This document shows positions 62,407-64,000 of a stretch of DNA of 64,000 nt, piece by piece; position 1 is the stretch's first letter; each line of letters opens with the position of its first letter. The notes beneath the pieces were generated by a model. It did not search any database and was not told where the DNA came from. It saw nothing but the letters and a program-made list of their open reading frames with translations. The DNA comes from Chryseobacterium sp. ISL-80. GTDB taxonomy: Bacteria > Bacillota > Bacilli > Bacillales > Cytobacillaceae. The stretch covers positions 1 through 64,000 of the forward strand of contig JAGGQZ010000015.1 in NCBI GenBank assembly GCA_018613055.1. The letters run 5' to 3'. Both the position numbers and the translations under genes were made by a program.

Positions 62407-63303
62407 ATGAAGCAAGAATTGAAAAGCAAATTTGATAGTTTAGATTTTGTAGTTGATCCAAATAAGGATAAATTTGAAAGTTGTCTAGGTGACGATAACG
62501 ATTCACTAATTGGAGCTTCCTTGTATTCACATGTTTCAGGAGTGGAGATTGGAGGATTTTACAACTTCAAGAATCTTTACTATTCAGATGATAGGGATTT
62601 AGGTAAGAAATTTGTTGGTATTGATATGTCATTGATTCAAGAAGGTTTCCGGTGCTTTGATAATCACGTAAATTTATCCAACGCTGCCGAAATTGGCAAT
62701 AGTCAAATGGCAAATATAAATACTTTCAATGGAATTAATCTTAGTACCTATAATCAAAAATATGCTGGCAGTACAGTATTACAAATGTATGCCTACTATA
62801 TGGAAGGTAAACAGCCCCCTACAATTGAAGGAGGGCTTATTTTAGCATGTATTGATGTTGCTTTTAAAGGACATTATTCAAATCAATACAAGGCAATACA
62901 TAACCAATACCTTGAAGATTTAGGTTTGACTTGGATGATTGACCTATTAGACAAATACTCAATAAATGAAATGTATGACTTCATGAGAAAAATAGGTCTT
63001 GATTCTAAAATTGAGATCAATAAGCAAGGTTATATTGTCAATGAAAGACCGTGGAAAAAGAGTGCAGTTACTGGTAAATGGTTTCGTGATGGGAATTTAC
63101 TTGATATTCCATTCATTGAAAAGAATTTAGGTTTTCCTATTATTATTCCACAAGGTCAATTTAAATTGGCAAGAGAATTACATAGGCAGTCAAAAGAATT
63201 ACATGAAATCAATCTTAATACACTTGATAAGAAAAATATCTTATCACTTGCTTATACATATCGAAATAAAGTTGAACTAACTACATTAGAAAAATTGGCT
63301 TAA
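62407..63303 (+). CDS. Unrecognised element protein (298 aa)
   Basis: It is an acidic soluble protein with KFVGIDMSLIQEGFRCFDNHV, YAGSTVLQMYAYYMEG and LILACIDVAFKGHYSNQYKAIH. The clustered Asp, Asn and His residues (GIDM, FDNH, CIDV, KGHY) look like a metal-dependent catalytic site, but I do not recognise the family. It has no clear ribosome site, and the reading frame is closed by TGA just upstream of ATG62407. Confidence 0.75.
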   Translation: MKQELKSKFDSLDFVVDPNKDKFESCLGDDNDSLIGASLYSHVSGVEIGGFYNFKNLYYSDDRDLGKKFVGIDMSLIQEGFRCFDNHVNLSNAAEIGNSQMANINTFNGINLSTYNQKYAGSTVLQMYAYYMEGKQPPTIEGGLILACIDVAFKGHYSNQYKAIHNQYLEDLGLTWMIDLLDKYSINEMYDFMRKIGLDSKIEINKQGYIVNERPWKKSAVTGKWFRDGNLLDIPFIEKNLGFPIIIPQGQFKLARELHRQSKELHEINLNTLDKKNILSLAYTYRNKVELTTLEKLA

Positions 63304-63339
63304 AGAGGAGCAAAAAAATGTTCCTCTTTTTTCTTTTTT
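63302..63339 (+). terminator. Terminator after the 298-aa gene
   Basis: AAAGAGGA and TCCTCTTT pair across an A-rich loop, then a T-rich run. Confidence 0.75.
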
Positions 63340-63391
63340 TCGTTGACGGAACTATCACAACTTCATATATTTCCCAAGGGAGGATAAAATC

Positions 63392-63556
63392 ATGAAATAT
63401 TTTTTCTGCTACAACAAATCAGTATCAGATTTTCTGCAGAATAAGGGGATTAAATTTATCACAGTTGCACAGGATTTGAAAACAAAAAAAGTTTTCTCCT
63501 TATATCCAATAGATGAAACGTTGCAAAAGGCACTAGACGAATACAAAGCAAGATAA
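63392..63556 (+). CDS. Small DUF5659-like protein (54 aa)
   Basis: A short frame from ATG63392, 8 nt after AAGGGAGG, encodes KYFFCYNKSVSDFLQNKGIK and a following strand-helix ending LDEYKAR. It resembles DUF5659 proteins of phages and mobile elements. The function is unknown. Confidence 0.65.
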   Translation: MKYFFCYNKSVSDFLQNKGIKFITVAQDLKTKKVFSLYPIDETLQKALDEYKAR

Positions 63557-63600
63557 GAAACTCTATAAAAATTCTAATAAAAATTCGGAGGTAACAATAT

Positions 63601-64000
63601 GAAATACGAAGAAATTGAAAGAACTGTTGCATTTTACGAGAAAGAAATCATTCACATGCCAAATGAGTTGTTTGACGAATTAAGGTCAAATATTAATAAT
63701 TCTCAACAACTGGCATTTGCCTATTCTTATCTATATTTAACAACTTACTTATACAGACATTGCAAATACTACAATGTTGGAGGGTTAGATAATGATAAGA
63801 TTAAAGAAATTTTGGGTTACAGTAGCAATACAAGGAGTATCAATCCATTAATTAAAAAGGGTGGATTACTAGATCAATTGCAAATGACTTCAACTGTAAA
63901 GGATTTTCCTTTAAGTTGGACTTATGATTCACTTACAAAAAATTTAGAGTTTATGATGTTTAGTGAATTAGATGGAGAAGATGATGAAGAAACTATCCAA
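63601..64000 (+). CDS. Partial unrecognised element protein (at least 133 aa)
   Basis: The frame opens at ATG63601 after GGAGGT and runs off the window. It has an aromatic-rich helical part (AFAYSYLYLTTYLYRHCKYY) followed by a winged-helix-like NDKIKEILGYSSNTRSINPL with IKKGGLLDQL. It might be a replication or DNA-binding protein; this is only a guess from pattern. Confidence 0.6.

Larger units (their letters stand above)
54838..64000 (+). mobile_element. Integrated phage-like element (left end; continues beyond the window)
   Basis: An integrase lies immediately after yneF, followed by a repeat-rich non-coding block and virion-like genes, all on the plus strand and clearly more AT-rich than the rest of the window. 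In B. subtilis yneF is followed by other chromosomal genes, so the junction is foreign. The right end and the att repeats are outside the window, so the exact left boundary is uncertain and may fall in 54700-54885. Confidence 0.75.

Overview
The window comes from a low-to-moderate GC, spore-forming Gram-positive bacterium of the Bacillaceae. Evidence for this is the lexA-yneA-yneB-ynzC-tkt ... sirA-yneF gene order known from Bacillus subtilis, AGGAGG-type ribosome binding sites, sigma-A promoters, a consensus CcpA cre site and Bacillus-type LexA boxes. The genus cannot be fixed from sequence alone; a Mesobacillus/Cytobacillus-like environmental Bacillus is my inference.

Layout. 1-3.6 kb: the end of a 52-bp hairpin-repeat array, a P1-family peptidase, a YfkO-like nitroreductase, a gamma-carbonic-anhydrase-like protein and a nitronate monooxygenase-like enzyme. 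3.7-17.3 kb: an aromatic amino acid island. It has a TrpXYZ-type ABC importer, a hot-dog thioesterase, a phenylalanine-type amino acid dehydrogenase, a 2-oxoacid dehydrogenase E1alpha-E1beta-E2 set without E3, then 4-hydroxyphenylpyruvate dioxygenase, a HisC-type aminotransferase, a flavin reductase, a fumarylacetoacetase-family hydrolase and homogentisate dioxygenase. The importer and the dehydrogenase operon both carry an AACGTT palindrome over the -10 box, and a consensus cre lies before the dehydrogenase gene. 17.3-28 kb: a 20-bp-period repeat, an RNase J paralogue, an ArsR/SRPBCC/VOC operon with two operators, a SWIM-SNF2 helicase, an RsbR-like protein, ANT(6), and an ECF sigma/anti-sigma pair with its own promoter.

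28-42.6 kb is an accessory stretch of GNATs, small membrane proteins and DUF genes. It opens with a seven-unit, exactly 52-bp-period hairpin array and ends with a DinG-like helicase. 43-54.7 kb is the SOS/tkt core (lexA, yneA, yneB, ynzC, tkt, sirA, yneF). Between tkt and sirA there is a block of about ten extra genes, including a second ECF sigma/anti-sigma pair and a VOC gene with a LexA box at its promoter.

54.84 kb to the end is an AT-rich mobile element. A tyrosine recombinase sits directly behind yneF, followed by about 2.4 kb of non-coding DNA built from at least five families of degenerate repeats. Next come a holin-like gene, virion-like genes (GLUG-repeat protein, scaffold, major capsid protein) without terminase or portal, a small Xre regulator, and unrecognised genes running off the window. 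The clearest undescribed structures are the 52-bp hairpin arrays, whose stems show compensatory changes, and the repeat mosaic of the element.
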